A DNA stretch of 22,375 bases from Candidatus Glassiibacteriota bacterium (lineage in GTDB: Bacteria > Gemmatimonadota > Glassbacteria > GWA2-58-10), in NCBI GenBank assembly GCA_016934095.1, contig JAFGTO010000052.1:1-22375 (forward strand), in the 5' to 3' direction. This document shows, piece by piece, positions 22,022 to 22,375 of the stretch. Position 1 is the stretch's first letter. Every line of letters starts with the position of its first letter. The notes beneath the pieces were generated by a model. That model had not been told where the DNA came from, made no database searches, and was given only the letters and a program-made list of their open reading frames with translations. A program made the position numbers and the translations under genes.

Positions 22022-22375
22022 CTCGATCTATGGCTTATACACATTTTCTATCATTCATAGAGGGAAAAAACTCTGACTTAAGCGTGTTTCATGAAATCTC
22101 CCCCGCCCCCCTTTGCGAAAGGGGGGAATAACAGGTTGCCATGCAAAGCCTTAGGCGATTTGACAGAAAAAGAAAGCTCCCCCTTGTATATTAGCGATAG
22201 CATGTTAGGATAGGTTAAGGCAGCTGGGAGATCGTATCCCCCTTGGTCTGAGAGACCGATTTCTCTTATTTTTGTTGTAAAACCGGTCTTATACTAATTT
22301 GATGTCAGAGATATAGTATTCAGCCAGCGGAAATTAGTCATAGCGCGAACAAGTTCGGGATTAAAAATGAGATGA
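22022..22375. other. Gene-free AT-richer spacer at the window end
   Basis: These 354 bp carry no open frame of note on either strand and are clearly AT-richer than the genes before them. They hold a C/G-tract hairpin (22106-22126), a small GGTCT/GAG/AGACC hairpin (22245-22257), two copies of TCCCCCTTG (22178 and 22237), and promoter-like boxes (TTGACA at 22160, TATATT at 22187, spaced 21 bp; TATACT at 22290). It may be the upstream region of a + strand gene beyond the window, or hold a small RNA. I recognise no tRNA or rRNA. Confidence 0.5.
22106..22126. repeat. C/G-tract hairpin, probable REP-like palindrome
   Basis: CCCCCCTTT/GCG/AAAGGGGGG forms a perfect 9-bp stem with a 3-nt loop. Similar C-run, TTTGCGAAA, G-run palindromes occur repeatedly between genes in many bacterial genomes, so a dispersed intergenic repeat is likely; only one copy is in this window. 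It has a different sequence from the two-hairpin element in the ribosomal operon. Confidence 0.5.

Noticed and set aside
20761..22044. - strand open frame of 427 codons opposite the lptD end
   Set aside because: It has no family features and spans a terminator hairpin; it is a shadow of lptD.
1..22375. CRISPR arrays, tRNA or rRNA genes, insertion sequences, prophage genes
   Set aside because: I found no regularly spaced direct repeats, tRNA cloverleaf, rRNA motifs, or transposase or integrase coding regions.

Overview
The window is one long stretch of the bacterial ribosomal-protein super-operon (tuf end, then S10, spc and alpha clusters fused head to tail), followed by a small accessory region with an envelope theme. 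All genes from tuf (1) to rplQ (16108) are on the + strand: tuf(end)-rpsJ-rplC-rplD-rplW-rplB-rpsS-rplV-rpsC-rplP-rpmC-rpsQ-rplN-rplX-rplE-rpsN-rpsH-rplF-rplR-rpsE-rpmD-rplO-secY-map-infA-rpmJ-rpsM-rpsK-rpsD-rpoA-rplQ. A clear intrinsic terminator (16149-16191) closes the block.

After it come a secreted GHL10/DUF187-type glycosidase-like protein (16222-17403, +), a two-domain MazG pyrophosphohydrolase (17400-18236, -) whose stop codon interlocks with that of the GHL10 gene, a 315-bp divergent promoter region with a good sigma70-like promoter and a structured leader, then tatC (18552-19394, +) and lptD (19435-21909, +). The last 466 bp carry terminator-like hairpins and an AT-richer spacer with a C/G-tract hairpin and promoter-like boxes, but no gene.

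Organism: LptD plus TatC and signal-peptide proteins indicate a Gram-negative (diderm) bacterium with an outer membrane and probably LPS. Coding GC is high. The LptD resembles the forms seen in the FCB superphylum and related candidate phyla more than the proteobacterial form, and adk is absent from its usual place between secY and map. I infer an uncultured FCB-type lineage (for example near Latescibacterota, Glassbacteria, Zixibacteria or Gemmatimonadota), but the sequence alone does not let me choose.

The genes are mostly ordinary. They supply the ribosome (S10/spc/alpha proteins, IF-1), RNA polymerase alpha, protein export (SecY, TatC), N-terminal processing (Map) and outer-membrane assembly (LptD). 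The most unusual signal is a roughly 100-nt two-hairpin element present in two diverged copies inside the ribosomal operon, one before rplB and one before rplF. The copies share the exact 12-mer AATCGAAGATTC and the 9-mer AGCGAGCGA at nearly the same spacing. I see no convincing wholly new system; this REP-like or RNA-like element is the best lead.
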